Assembly (NCBI GenBank): GCA_001579985.1
Contig: LRSR01014652.1
Location: 42,675 to 106,674, forward strand
Reading direction: 5' to 3'
Length of the DNA: 64,000 bases
Source: Hypsibius dujardini
Taxonomy: Eukaryota > Tardigrada > Eutardigrada > Parachela > Hypsibiidae
Below the pieces are notes generated by a model, which was not told the DNA's origin, searched no databases, and worked only from the letters and a program-made list of their open reading frames with translations. Below, in pieces: positions 23,758-36,608 of this stretch; within the stretch, counting starts at the first letter, position 1; each line of letters opens with the position of its first letter. The position numbers and the translations under genes were made by a program.

Positions 23758-25505
23758 TCGTCTGTTCGTCTGTTAGCAAGATGCTCTCTTCATGTTTGTA
23801 CTATTACGCATTTATGCATGCCTGATTGTCTGTTTACTTGCCTGTCTACGTGTTTGTTTGTCTACCTGTCTGTTTATTAGTCTGTCTGCCTCTGTTTGTG
23901 TGTTTTTCTGTTACACATCTCTGCCCGTATGACCCGCAGTATTTTGGTGTTACAGGAAACCAAACAAACCGCTGAGAGAGAAGCCGCCGAGGCTAGACTG
24001 GCGGAACTAGTCAGACAAGAGGAAGAGAAAGCGGCGGCTGAAATAGAAATCCATCGCCTGCAACAGCAAGAAGAGTTAAGAAGACATCAGGAAGCGGAAC
24101 AAGAAGCGATGCGACTTCATGCTCAACAAGAGGCTGTCCGCCGGGAGGAAGAGCGTTTATGCCAGGAAGAGGTTGAACGGACGGAGAGAGAAGCCGAAGA
24201 TGAACGAATTCGATTTCAAGAACTGCAGGAGGCAATGCGACAGGAGGAAGAGCGTCTCCGCAAGGAAGAGGCGGAACGGACGGCGAGAGAAGTCGAAGAT
24301 GAACGAATTCGATTTCAAGAACTGCAGGAGGCAATGCGACAGGAGGAGGAGCGGGCGCAACGGGAGGCTGAAGAGCGGCTACTGCGGGAAGTTGAGGAAG
24401 AGGAGGAGGTGCGGTTCCAGGAGCTTCAGGCAGCCATGGAGAAAGAGGTGGAGGCCGAGATGAATCGTGAGGCTCAAGAACTTCCACTCTATGTTGAGGC
24501 AGTGGAGAAGGAGGCGGGATCGGGGAATGATTGGGATTCCCCGTGGACGGACGATTGGAATGACAGTTCAACGTTGGGCAATATCACGACGTTGGATAGC
24601 ATAAATTTGGCTGATGGGGGTTTGACTGCGCTGACGAAGGAGTCGCTGGAAAATCATAACGTTTTTCACGGAAATGGACCCGCAGAGGTTTGTCCATATG
24701 TGCCTGTCTGTTTCTGAATCAAACTTCTGGGACTTTTATCAAGTCAAGAATAAATTACCAGCAATTTGAGATTAAATTCCCGATTTTAGTTAATTTAGAT
24801 AAGCTATTTCTGTATCAAATTAGCCGAACTAAATTTAGTTGAGTAATTAAACTTTTCGAATTTAAGTCAAATTTACTCCGAAATTCAGCAGCTGATTTTG
24901 TTAATTTTTCAATCTTCTGTTGAATTCAGCTTGCTTTTATCGTCTGTGTTTTTGGTTCTAGGGCCAACTGATAGGGGGACCGTCCCACTCCCACATTCGC
25001 GTCTCAACCGGTGGTGGCAACCAGTTCAGCACGGAAATGGCCGACCTAAATAACCCCCTCACGTCCACATTCATTGACGCACCTCCACGTCATTCGCTGG
25101 CCTCATCCTTAGACGCAGTGCATGCCATTGAAGCTCGATTGTCGACCTTGTCGTTGTCGTCTGTTAATTCCGAACGCAGCTTCGAGGACGAAGAGTACGG
25201 GAATTCGGGGCAGGTTGACCGGGTGGCCTCACCCTCTGACTACCAGGATGAATCTGAGAGCGATGACGGCGATTCACATGGTCTGGCTAATGGTTATACA
25301 AATGGAGACGTCCGAAATCGGTATGGGAGCTTTTCATTTTTTTATGGTTGTTAAGAGTGTTTGGCTGGCTGTCTATCTGTCTGTCTGTCTGTTTATCTGT
25401 CATCTACATGTTATCTGTTGTCTGTATGTCTTGTTTGTCTGTCTCTTTGTGTTCGTCTGTCTGGTTGTCTGTCTGTCTAGCTGTCTAGCTGTCTGTTTGT
25501 TTAGC

Positions 25506-25554
<49 letters not shown>

Positions 25555-27481
25555 GGCTGTCTGTCTGGCTGTTTGTTTGTCTGTTTGTCTGTATTTCTTT
25601 CTCCTTCTCTCCTCTCCGTTTGTCTTGCCTGGACGATTATTTTTCTGTTGAATCTGCCTGTCAATCTGCTACTTCTCGGTGTAGCTTTTAGTTTGTCTTT
25701 CTTCTCTTGCCACCTTTGTTTAACCATGCAATCTTTCTTTATAGCTCTCCTGGCGCTATTAACAACACAAACCGGCCACAACTCAGAAACCACTACGACA
25801 GCCCCAGCACTGACAGCGGCGATGAGCGTCGTGACGGCAGCCACGAACCCGGAGAATACTCTCCGTCCTTCTCGCGATCTAGTTACTCAACTCACTCCGA
25901 TGATGACGACGAGGAAGAGCAGAGTCACATCTCCGCGGAAACGGTCAACAGTGTCGGTTCAAACTGGACCATGACTGACCCCATGGAGAAGGTGATGCGG
26001 GCCTTCGGTATGGTAGTCCCGGCGGCCGGCCAGTACGCAAACCTCTCCATCCACGACACGCTCCCGTATGGTTATGGTCAGGTACTGCCACCACCACCAC
26101 CGGCCTTCTTCCCTACCGCCGTCCCAACGGCCCTCTACGCACCCAGTCTCTCAACGGACGCGAAGCACATTTACCCCCACGCAGCGGGGGATTATGTGAA
26201 TCACACGGCGGTGACAATTAACAATGAGGAAAAACCGCCGGTGTTAGACGTGTTTCGGTTGTCTGGCAGGAGACGAGTGGCAGCTGAGGTCTCGAAGTTT
26301 CCGCATGATTTAACCGGTAGGCGTGCTTGTCCGTTCAGTCGTGCCAGTACCATTGGCTGAGAGACGTTCATTGTGGGATTTTTCGCTATGCAACCGTCTG
26401 GCGTGGCTCTTGTATGTTTGCCTACTTGCGTGAATGAATTGTCTGTCTGCCTGCCTTGTCTGTCTGGCTGTCTTTCTGTCTGTGTTTGTGGCATTTGATG
26501 TAATGTTTTTCATTTACCGGTTTCAATCGTGTCTGTTTGCCTGTCCTCAAGGTAGATTGTTGTAGGTTGTGGAAAGAGTCGAAGGTAGTCAGCTACATGG
26601 GCTTGAATTGAATGATCTCACAAGTTGCTTTTCTTTGTCTGTGATGGTGTAGGCAATGCTCCCGGAACGGACGACCGCATCAGCACTTTCTGCAAACACA
26701 TGGAAGAATCCGCCCTGGAATTCGGCTCCCTCAATCCCGCCAAGCGCGATGAATCCGTCATGTGGAGCCTCCTGTCCCTGCTGGTCCGGCACGGCAGCAA
26801 CGTCCGTAACTTTGCCATCTCCGAAATTCTGATGGGCGCGTCCCGTGATCACAGCGTCTTTGGCAGCTCTGCCTCACTGGCGACCGTCGCCGGGACGTCC
26901 TCCTTTGTCAGCGAGAGCTACCCCGGGGAACGGAAACTCTCGACGGTGCGACGGAGCCTCGCCGCTGGATTGATTCCGCGCGCCTGCAAGGCGGCCGAGG
27001 AGAACGGCCGGACACCGTTGGCGTTCATGTTGCTATCCCTGCCGTCCGTCATGAAGACCAACAACAAAACGGCTCTCGGCGGCTTCATGCGCTACATCGA
27101 TCGGACCATGTCGTCGGCGGACCCGATCTACACCGCCTGCGCGCTGATGTGCGGCGCCAGTCCGCGTGTCGCCGAATGCGGAAAGAATTGGATGGAGCAC
27201 GTGGCGGTGGTCATTGGGTGCGGCGTGTTGATTGCGACAGCGGCTAAGACCAAGTTCATGCTAAGTTTGGCGGAGTACTTTGACGGGAGCGGGAAGGCGG
27301 TGGCGCGGGATGTGCTGTATCTGCTGTCACGGCCAGGGCCGAGGGTGCAGCCGGCTGGTGGGGTGGAGATGAAGCTGATTGGAACTGATGTCCCAGGTAC
27401 GAACACTCAGATAGGCACAGAGATTGGGACAGGCAGACAGACGGACAGACATACATACAGGCAGGCAGGCAGGCAGGCAGG

Positions 27482-27523
<42 letters not shown>

Positions 27524-28407
27524 GGCAGAGAGACAGAGAGAGAGACAGAGAGACAAATAGGCAGATACGAGATGGCTGCCGTGGCTTGTAAAGTAGACCG
27601 ATAGACAGTTTGATAAGCTGGAACAAAGCCAATCCACCGGATGCAGTTTACGAATATATTTGTTCTTACAGGATCGTTACTCTCTGGAAAGATCATCCAA
27701 CATCGCGACAAGCTGTACATGACGGAAATCTACGTCTACGTTGCCAAAAAGATCAGCCAGAATTTGTCAGCCGTTTTTGTCAGCCCGATCCAACTAGAGT
27801 ACCTCACTTACCTTTTCTCCCTGGACGTAATGTCGGCCGAAGCGGCGGCCTATCTCTTCTACATCTCGCGGACCGTCATTTCCACCGACACGCCGATGGA
27901 GCCGGCTCACATCATCTCCCTCTTCACAACTGTCGTGCAGAATCGCACCCTGTTGGGTGAGGATGAGTACGAAATTTTCCGCCATCTAAGCCAACGCGTT
28001 CAAACCACCATGCAGGAACAAGGCGTTCGCCGGGCGGACGCTGAACGAAAGCTGTCGGAGGACCGGCGGGCTGCGGAAGCGGCTCGGCAGGCGGTACTGC
28101 AGCGGATGGAAGAGCAGGCGAGAGAGGAGGATCGCATTCGATATGAGATGGCACGGATAGACCAGCGGAAGCCATCGGTGTTGAGTTATCGGAGCACACC
28201 GGAGCCGGTTTCGCAGTCGTTATCGGCCGGGTTTATGCCGCCATATATGAATGCGGGTGAAGTCTCGATGTAAGTGGTGCTTGTAGTAAGAAAAGTAAAC
28301 ATAGAAACAGACAAATAAGTAGGCTTGCAGACAGACAAACAGATGGATAGTCAGACAAGCAGACAGACAGGGAAATACTAGAGATACCAACCGAACGACA
28401 GACAGGC

Positions 28408-28438
<31 letters not shown>

Positions 28439-30743
28439 GAGACAGACAGACAGACAACGAACGAACAGACAAACAGACAGGCCGACCAGACCAACCAGAC
28501 AATCCATGCAGTCACAGGACAATCGGAAAACTTAAAACATCGCCATACTTATATGACGAATTGGTGTTTGTGCTAGGTTCCAAGTTGGTGATTCGTCGAG
28601 TTCTCGACCTGCATCCTCTCATTCCCGCCGATCCAGTTTCCCACCCTCGTCCCCGCCACCTGATTCCCTTACCCATGCTTTTGCTACTGCTGCTCAACCG
28701 CCTCGTGATTGGGCACCGGTGGAGCATCATCACTCCAACACTGCCGGAACGTCCCACCACATGTCCATGGAGCATCAGTCGCATCCTCCAGCCATCACCT
28801 CTGATATCATGAACCCATCTATGGGCGGTGGCGATGACGAGAACAGCGCTCTCGGACATCACACCACCGTTGAACCGGAATCCGGGGGCGGTGGCGGCAC
28901 TTGGGACGACGAAGACGATCTGACAAGTTTCTACCGACTACCGAAGAAGCAGGAGGAGGAACGGGAAGAGGCCAGCCATTCTGGCGCTCCTCAACAGGTT
29001 TGGCAGAGCTTCGGCACTGCCCCAACTTATGAGCAGCCGACTCACGAGACCAGCGAAGCGACTTCCCATCCCCAATCTCTCTCTTCCATTCCACTCTTTG
29101 CCCCCAGTTCAGACGGTGCACAACCACCGATGATGTTCCAATACGGTTGGAACGGCGCTCCTCAGAATCCACCGAACGACCACTTTGACGGTCCCGCTGT
29201 CAGTGCCTTCCAGCCGGCCTACCATCATCCCACGGGGGATTCTCACACCGTGTCGGCACCATCAGGAATGCACGACGGTAGCCTGACCTTGGGGGAAATG
29301 CAACAACAACATGAGGACGACGATCAGCGTCGGGAGAGCTCGGCCAGCGAATGGAGCGCCATGCAGCGCCCCCTCTCGGTGGACCTTCCCCATGTTGACT
29401 TTCAACAGCCGTCCGGCAGTTTTGACTACGGAGCTACGTCGGAACAGCACCACGAACTGCAGTCTGAGCTTCCGCCGGTGCAGGACTATTACCATCTGGA
29501 GTACTCACAGAATCCGGAAGCCTACCAGACAAACTACTGGAACAACGCCGAACACTACGGCCCGACTGCTTCAGACAATGCCGGTCATCAGCAGCAACAC
29601 TACGATCCGACACAGCAGTGGAGCTCACCGACTGATCCGACTCAGTATGGATATGCAGGACAACCGCAGACAGGGTCTGCTGGGCAACCTCAGACGGAGT
29701 ATGTTGGACAACCGCAGACAGGGTATGCTGGACAACCGCAGACGGGGTCTGCTGGGCAACCTCAGGCGGAGTATGTTGGACAACCGCAGGCGGGGTATGA
29801 TCAGTACGGTCAACAGCAGGCGTACCAATCCGAGCACAACTTCCAGGACGGTCAGTCGGTGCAACCGACCTTCCAGCAGACCGATCAGTCGACGGTTGTG
29901 CCGAACACTTGGCATGCACCGCCTCCCGGTCAGATGTACCAAAACACTCCGTTTCTCAGTCAAAGTCAACAACAATTCAATCAGCTACCACCGCAGCAGA
30001 CGTATCAAAACATCCCGTTAACTCATCAACACCAACATCAGCCGCCGCCGAACTACGCAGGCAGTCAGTATCAGCAGCAGCCGTATGTGAATGGACCGGA
30101 AATTCCTGACGAGGAAGAGGACCAGCGAAACGGACAGCCACAGCAAGTTCAACCACCTCCTGCAGCAGCAGCGGTGGTGGACAACAAATCCAAGCCCGGG
30201 TTGATGGGTCGTTTCACCGGTCTGTTCGGGGGGAAAAAGGAACAAGTAGCGGCGCCACCTGTTGTCGCTCCCATCCCGACGTTGCCGGTTCCGCCGACCA
30301 GCGGTGGTCCGCAAATGTTCCCGACCGTCGGTGGAGTCCCCGGGCCGTTCGGTCAGTTCGTGCCGCCACCGCAGCAGCAGCAGTTTAGCGGGGCAAATCC
30401 GCCCGTATCGGGATGGTCAAATGTCCCCTTGTCGGGGACGTCGCAGCAGAATTTGACCTCTCCGTCGATGTACACTGGACCTCTTCCTCCACCGGGCAGT
30501 TTTGGAGGTGGACCGCCGCAACAATCGGGTGTTTTCAATCCACCACCAGTGTCGGCTGGTGGAGGTGGTTTCATCGGAGCGGTCCCGCCTGGAGCGACCT
30601 ACCAGAACGTCGTCTATCAGCAGCAACCGCCACCGCAGCAGCCGCAGCAGCCACAGCAGCAGTACAACTACAACAACGCCTCGCAGATGCCCCAGCTGAA
30701 CGCTCACGTCGCACCGGGTCAGAAAGTTCCTCCAATCTACTGA
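21789..30743 (+). CDS. SEC16: Sec16, COPII coat assembly scaffold
   Basis: Eight exons join in phase: 21789-22106, 22956-23528, 23956-24687, 24962-25320, 25745-26316, 26653-27396, 27672-28269 and 28577-30743. They give 2,020 residues. Sec16 organises ER exit sites by binding Sec13/31, Sec23 and Sar1. The N-terminus has WGGDSW and WSSEW. A long charged coiled coil (about 130-510) follows, rich in EEERLRKEE. The central conserved domain spans exons 5-7: MEKVMRAFGM, WSLLSLLVRHGSNV, AEENGRTPLAFMLLSLPSVM, then MTEIYVYVAKK and LEYLTYLFSLD. The C-terminal exon is Gln/Pro-rich with six eight-residue units of GQPQTGYA type. The coiled coil as long and as charged as this is unusual for Sec16. Five of seven introns carry CTGT/CAGA tracts. 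Family firm; exact intron 1 limits read from consensus only. Confidence 0.92.
22470..22645. mobile_element. Decayed GGAGCTAT-type fold-back MITE in Sec16 intron 1
   Basis: CGTTCAGCATCAGCCGAAAA and GGAAGGAGCTGTTCGCAG face GTAGCTCCGTTCCACTT and CTGTTGATGTGCGAGTTCGA. It is a diverged relative of the 8555 element and is shared with the duplicate at 43360, so it was present before the block duplicated. Confidence 0.65.
23560..23930. repeat. CTGC/CTGT tract in Sec16 intron 2
   Basis: A pure CCTG run of about 55 bases (23700-23755) sits within looser CTGT sequence. Part of the intron is conserved in the duplicate at 44400-44700. Confidence 0.85.
24145..24342 (+). repeat. In-frame 99-base tandem duplication in the Sec16 coiled coil
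   Basis: Two units of 33 codons, 24145-24243 and 24244-24342, encode EEERL, ER-T-RE and EDERIRFQELQEAMRQ in both copies. Identity is high at the nucleotide level toward the end of the unit, which points to a recent duplication. Confidence 0.85.
25365..26545. repeat. CTGT tracts in Sec16 introns 4 and 5
   Basis: Intron 4 (25321-25744) has a clean CTGT run of about 45 bases near 25505-25555. Intron 5 (26317-26652) has short CTGT/CTGC runs at 26440-26485. The exon between them is free of repeats. Confidence 0.8.
27420..28500. repeat. CAGA/GCAG tracts in Sec16 introns 6 and 7
   Basis: Intron 6 (27397-27671) has a GCAG run followed by a CAGA run. Intron 7 (28270-28576) has a CAGA core near 28405-28455. 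The orientation is opposite to the tracts in introns 2, 4 and 5 of the same gene. Confidence 0.8.
29657..29800 (+). repeat. 24-base coding repeat in the Sec16 C-terminal exon
   Basis: Six tandem units encode GQPQTGSA, GQPQTEYV, GQPQTGYA, GQPQTGSA, GQPQAEYV and GQPQAGYD. The array has the two-step periodicity of blocks duplicated three at a time. Confidence 0.85.
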
Positions 30744-31335
30744 TAATACTACATTTAGACGTAACGAAAACTATTTCGTCCTTTTTCTTCTTGTTTACCG
30801 GCTGTGATGACGGAGAGAGAGAAGCGGAAAGGTTTGTGATGGAATATATGTTTTTCCGATTTTTCCCCTGATGGGGGGAACGGCCCCATTTTCGAATAGA
30901 AACGTATCGTCGAATTGTCATTTTAACGATTTATTTTATTGCTCTTCTTTCTGTCTGTGTGTTTGTGTGATTGGGCACATTTATGTATACGCGCGAGTAA
31001 AAGGCACACTCTTTAATTGTCTGGAGAGTACCGTAGTCCCTAGGGTTTCCTCATGAGGCGACCTCTACAATTGAGGTGGAGGCCGGAAATGAACTGCGCC
31101 GGTCGAGTTAGAGTCAGGCAACCTTGGAAGTTTTGTGTGTGCGCTTATGTAACGCCGCGTGAAATCATTTGTCCCTCACATTGGGATCACTTTGTGCGGC
31201 GCTTCCTTTTCCCGTTATTTCCACAAAAGTCCCATGACTTAAACAAAACTTTGAAAGAAAGCACGCTTTTTCGTCAGTGAAATCGGGCATTTTTAACCGC
31301 GGGTCAGAGTTTTCCGGCGGCGTTGTGTGGTTAAG
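30744..31335 (+). other. Sec16 3' flank and receptor 5' flank, left copy
   Basis: This stretch includes the Sec16 3' UTR and is repeated with high identity at 45050-45737. No other gene is seen. A 150-base insertion distinguishes the right copy (45497-45655). Confidence 0.7.
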
Positions 31336-32060
31336 ATGCCGGTGCAGATCCTCGTGCTGATGGTGGTGGCGTACCAGCCGGAGACCCTCATCCCGACCGT
31401 CAAGCTGGCCATGGCGGACTCCAACCTCCTCTACGGTCCGAACATCAGTTTCAGCTACGCCTTCTTCAACAACTCAAACATGGACACCTGCGATGAGATT
31501 GAAACGGAGGTGCTGCCGTTTTTGGCGAATTTCTACTACAACCAACGGCAGAACGGCACGTACACCTTTAGTCAGAAAAATCGGGACGCTCGATTTGTCA
31601 AGAGGCAGTTTTTTTTAAATATTTGGTTGAAAACCAATCGATTTCAAGTTGCATTTTGGAGGAAATACGTGGCTATCATGGGCACATTCCACTCTGTAAA
31701 TAAAAATGTGTAAATGGTGAAATCTGTATTTTAGCTCACCCTCCAGTTGGTCGATAAATCGGCTCACTCATGGGTTTCTCTCTGATGGCAGCTGCTGATT
31801 GTTTGATTTTTAGAAGTATACTAAGATATGGAAGAAAAAATCAAACAATCAAGCACCTGCTATGAACGAGAAACCCATGAGTGAGCCGATTTATCGACCA
31901 AATGGGGGTGAGCTACAATACAGATTTCTTCATATACACATTTTTATTCACAGAGTAGAATGTGCCCATGATAGCCAGGTCCGTGCGGGCTTTATTGCGC
32001 AATTTACAATGTTTAACTCACTGCTCCATTTTGTTTCGTTATAATTGTTGGTGTTTCTAG
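31336..32060 (+). pseudogene. Broken copy of an ANF-receptor-like gene (first exon and part of intron)
   Basis: 31336-31560 is nearly identical to the first exon of the intact receptor at 45738 (MPVQILVLMVVAYQPE; FNNSNMDTCDEIETEV). At 31561 the match stops at a TA, where CACCTTTAGTCAGAAAAATC begins, the terminus of the mariner-type MITE seen at 7728. That terminus is fused at about 31606 to the right half of the GGAGCTAT-family MITE that lies in the intron of the intact copy. The end of the exon and its splice donor are therefore gone. Homology resumes at 31715 (the GTATTTYGGCTCACC fold-back) and ends near 32060, before the second exon. No downstream receptor exon follows. The remnant cannot encode a receptor. 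Confidence 0.85.
31715..31945. mobile_element. Fold-back element, left copy
   Basis: AAATCTGTATTTTAGCTCAC at the left faces GTGAGCTACAATACAGATTT at the right. Inside, ATGGGTTTCTCTCTGATGGC faces its counterpart GAACGAGAAACCCATGAG. The centre is GATTGTTTGATTTTTAG against AAAAATCAAACAATC. A second copy lies at 46822-47037. Confidence 0.85.
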
Positions 32061-32199
32061 TCTAGTATACGCGTCGCCTCGTCGCAGTACTGCCAGCTGT
32101 CATGTCGCCATGTATGAGACGGGTCCGCAGCGAAGGTTGATCGTTTCCTGATGATGAAAAGAAATCAATCCAGGCCGATTAAAACAAATTCTGACGACC

Positions 32200-32465
32200 G
32201 GGTCTGTTTGTTCGTTTATCTATCTGTCTGTTTGTCTGTCTGTTTGTCTGTCTGTTTGTTTGTCTGTTTGTCTGGCTGGCTGACTGACTGGCTGACTGGC
32301 TGTCTGTCTGTCAGTCTGGTTGTCTGTCTGTCTGGATGTGTGGATGTGTGGATGTGTGGATGTCTGTCTGGCTGTCTGTCTGGCTGTCTTTCAGTCCGTC
32401 CGTTCGATTATTTGCTTGCCAGCTTTTCTGACCGACTGATTCTCTGTCCGTCTACATCCGTGATT
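32200..32465. repeat. CTGT/CTGG tract
   Basis: CTGT, CTGG and a GTGGATGT subrepeat lie between the broken receptor and the mGluR relic. Confidence 0.8.
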
Positions 32466-32489
32466 TACTGAAGCTCATATAGTTAACTC

Positions 32490-33640
<1,151 letters not shown>

Positions 33641-33644
33641 GAAG

Positions 33645-34640
33645 AGGAGGGTTTGAGCGGCGGGGGTTCAAGGTGTGAAGTGTTTAAAACACTTTTTTTA
33701 ACAAGCTTAACTAACTTAAGATATTAGCTTTTATTTAAACGTTAGACTTCAAAATCTTAAGAAATGTTTTCAAAACATAAAGAATATTTATAGGAAAAGA
33801 AATCATGAGAAGTAAGATACTGTAAAGGGTATACTTACAGTTAATTAGGGTTCTTCAACCGGTTCTATTCCTAATCAGGTTAAGAATAGGAAAATTCAGA
33901 ATCTCAGAGACTGAGTGTGAGATTTTGCATGTTCAGTTTTTTATTTGTAAAAAAAAATATTAGGAGAGAAAATAACAATGCTGTTAGGGACTGCTCGTAG
34001 TCTGGGTCTATAAAGAAAAAGGTACCAATAAGTTAATAAAAATAAAAATGGTAAAAATAAAAAATAAAAAATCCCCTAGATCTTTCAGGAGAAAATACGG
34101 ATGAAATGGAATTTTATCTGTGCAGTTCAAACAGACAGACAGACAGGAAGACAGCCAGATCAAATATCTCGTATAATATGGTCTACACAATTAAAAGTTA
34201 CAGAAATATTTTTATTTGTATTGTATAGTTAAAAAAAATTCCGTTAAGATTTTTAAAGTTAAAAAAATCCCCAATAGTGATCCGAAGTTTCAAAGATGAG
34301 TCATGTTAAAGGGGGCTGGTAAGTCAACTTAAGAGGTGTTTAAAATTTTTAATAAAGGCAAGGATTTTCGATTTCTCATAAGTATTTAATTTTAGAGGGC
34401 TTTTACGTTTTGTGCATAAATTTATCGTTAGTGTCCCACCCTTTCACTATAATCTCACCCTTTCACTATAATCTCACCCTTTTCGTTTTTTAATTTAAAT
34501 AAAATTGAATAATGGAACGGATGGCTGTTCTTGATTTATCACAGATAAAATCGAACACCACGAGACTAAATAAGGATTGTTTTAGCGGTGATAAGATTAT
34601 CGCAGAAAGTCAGTTTTACAATCAGCATATGAAGCATACC
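33645..34640. other. AT-rich gene-free region
   Basis: No exon is supported. A short CAGA run lies at 34130-34155. A 20-base unit, TCTCACCCTTTCACTATAA type, is repeated two and a half times at 34434-34485. Confidence 0.5.
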
Positions 34641-34780
34641 GGTTCTTGAGATCTTTCGCTGCCGATATCTTTGGTTGGTAAAGCTGCTCCGCTTCTTCCT
34701 GTCTGTTCCGAGTCGGAAATATCTTGATTGTCATTTGAGCGATCTCCGTCATCGGCGACGGAGCTGCCACTTTCACTCAT
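34641..34780 (-). CDS. Possible first coding exon, acidic, family unknown
   Basis: On the minus strand an ATG at 34780 opens 46 codons beginning MSESGSSVADDGDRSNDNQD and ending at a GT donor (ACCG then GTATGC) at 34641. Base composition is balanced, unlike the AT-rich surroundings, and the peptide is acidic and low in hydrophobic residues. No following exon could be joined. It may be the start of a small gene, an exon orphaned by rearrangement, or chance. Confidence 0.3.
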
Positions 34781-34929
34781 TTTTGCCTCGATATTAAAGT
34801 CAGAGTACTAATAAACTATTGGAAATTGTTTGGCTCTTAGATTTCAATCATTCCATCAATCAGTAATATATTTTATGAATAATTAAGTATCCTGGTAACG
34901 TCTTGAAAGTCATTTTTTATTGTATTTCA

Positions 34930-35880
34930 GTTAAAAAAATTAAAAGGGTGGGGCCTAGTAAAAAGGGTGGAACAAAAGTGATTTCATTTTTCTTTTGATT
35001 CGTTTTAGTGAAGATCTTTTCAAAGTTAGCTAATTTTTAATTTTTTTACCCCTTTGTACTTTGCTTACAGCAGGAATTATAGCTTCCAGTGAATGGGATA
35101 TAAAAAAAACAATTGCTTTTTCAACGTTAAGACAACTAGATTTTATAATATTTTCATTAAGGTTAAGTATGTTTTCGTATTGTTTAAAGCTTCTTTATTT
35201 ATAGTTTCTGGAGTCATAATTCATAATTTCGACAGAAGGCAAGATTTTCGTAATTTTTAAGGAGATTTTCTCGTATGACCCTCTTGCTTTAAGTTTTTTT
35301 TTAACAACCAATTATTCTGTACGCTTTTGTTTTTATTCTATGAAGGCAGGTATTTTGGGACGGTTAAAAATGTTTATGTTTTATGATATAGTGTTTTTGT
35401 CATTTCTTTTGAATTTTGATTTCTACAGCTATTTTTTAGAATATGTATGGTTTCAAGTTTCTAGGTTATTAACGTTTTTCTCGTTTTTTTAGAAGATTGT
35501 GAAAAGGTTGTTATTTAGCATTGTTTGCAATTTTAAAAGTTTTAGTTTATTTAATTTGGTTTATAGTTTTCAAGGGAAGATTCTTATATATCTTATTTTT
35601 TTTTGGATATTTTTTTTTGTCTATATGATTTTTGTATTCTTCACTTTCTACTCGTTTAAGGAAGGAGGTTTTTATTTCTGGTCGTTTAACTGATGCTAGT
35701 CAATCTTGGTTGGACATTTTTGGGGCACAGGGGGCTTTATAGACAGATTTTATAAAGGTATTTTTTTTCAGCAGAAGCTTGAGATTTAAAAATTTACATT
35801 TTATTTTTCCTTTTTTTATAGCTATATGAATTTTGTGTGAAAAAGTAGTCACGATATTTTTTTCTTTTTTATAGTTAAAA
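34930..35880 (+). pseudogene. Nuclear insertion of mitochondrial nad5
   Basis: Read with the invertebrate mitochondrial code (ATA Met, AGR Ser), 35069 onward gives LLTAGIIASSEWDIKKTIAF and STL-QLDF, the conserved loop of NADH dehydrogenase subunit 5. A little further, FLFMVSGVMIHNFD and QDFRNF match the next nad5 block. Near 35700, QSWLDIFGAQGAL fits the C-terminal segment. The segments are in nad5 order on the plus strand, with frame breaks between them. The T-rich plus strand is also typical of mitochondrial coding DNA. It is a decayed NUMT; the outer limits are approximate. Confidence 0.75.
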
Positions 35881-36372
35881 GTTTTCATACTATTTTGTAT
35901 AACATTTAAAGTTAGCGGCTTTATTTTTGAAACATTTTAATAATAGACAATTTTTAGAGGATTAAACTAAAAAGCACATTTTTTGTAAATAGTTTCGACC
36001 TATTTTTAGACCAAGGTCTTCAGTTGGAGAACTTCCTTGAAAACAAGACAGCCATAACAGATTTCCCAGATAGAATGACTTCAAGGGCAGAGCCGAGGCT
36101 TAATTAATTCTAGAATGCGTCACCGAGATGCGATACCCGCACACGTTGCTGCTACTGGTGCCGAGGGTATTTGTCGACTACAGAAAAAAACAAATGATTT
36201 TTGCCTTGTTTTGCGTTACTTTCGCCTGGGACTGTCGAAAAACGGCTGCAACCAACAATCAACATTTCGCATGTCTCCTCCATCGAATCTAATTAGATCG
36301 GACTGAATTGGTGCAGCCAGTTTTGAGCCCCGCCCGTTTAATTAAGGCGAGTTAACAGGCGAGACAAGCGTT
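35881..36372. other. AT-rich sequence without a supported feature
   Basis: It may extend the mitochondrial insertion at its left end, but I see no second mitochondrial gene. No nuclear exon is supported. Confidence 0.4.
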
Positions 36373-36380
36373 GATGTTTG

Positions 36381-36600
36381 CAGTGGCGCGCCGAGCTTTG
36401 GTTTGCGGGGGTGTCTTTTTTCCGAAATTAATTTTTTTTTGTATTCGAAATATTTCCGATAGAACGTAAGGGGCGAGTATTGCATGACAATTTCCCATCA
36501 CGGTGTTTTTCTCTAAATGGGGGACCCTTAGGGCACCTTTTTTTACTTTGGAGGGGGTTTTAGATCAACAAAACACCCCCCCCCCGTCGGCGCGCCACAG
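36381..36600. mobile_element. hAT-type MITE with perfect 8-bp target duplication
   Basis: The element starts CAGTGGCGCGCCGA and ends TCGGCGCGCCACAG. Both sides carry the 8-base direct repeat GATGTTTG (36373-36380 and 36601-36608). An 8-bp duplication with CA-TG-like short inverted ends is diagnostic of the hAT superfamily. At 220 bp with no coding sequence it is non-autonomous. The intact duplication suggests a fairly recent insertion. Confidence 0.92.
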
Positions 36601-36608
36601 GATGTTTG

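Noticed and set aside
35499-35693. Hydrophobic 64-codon nuclear gene
   Set aside because: It lies inside the mitochondrial nad5 insertion and reflects its T-rich strand.
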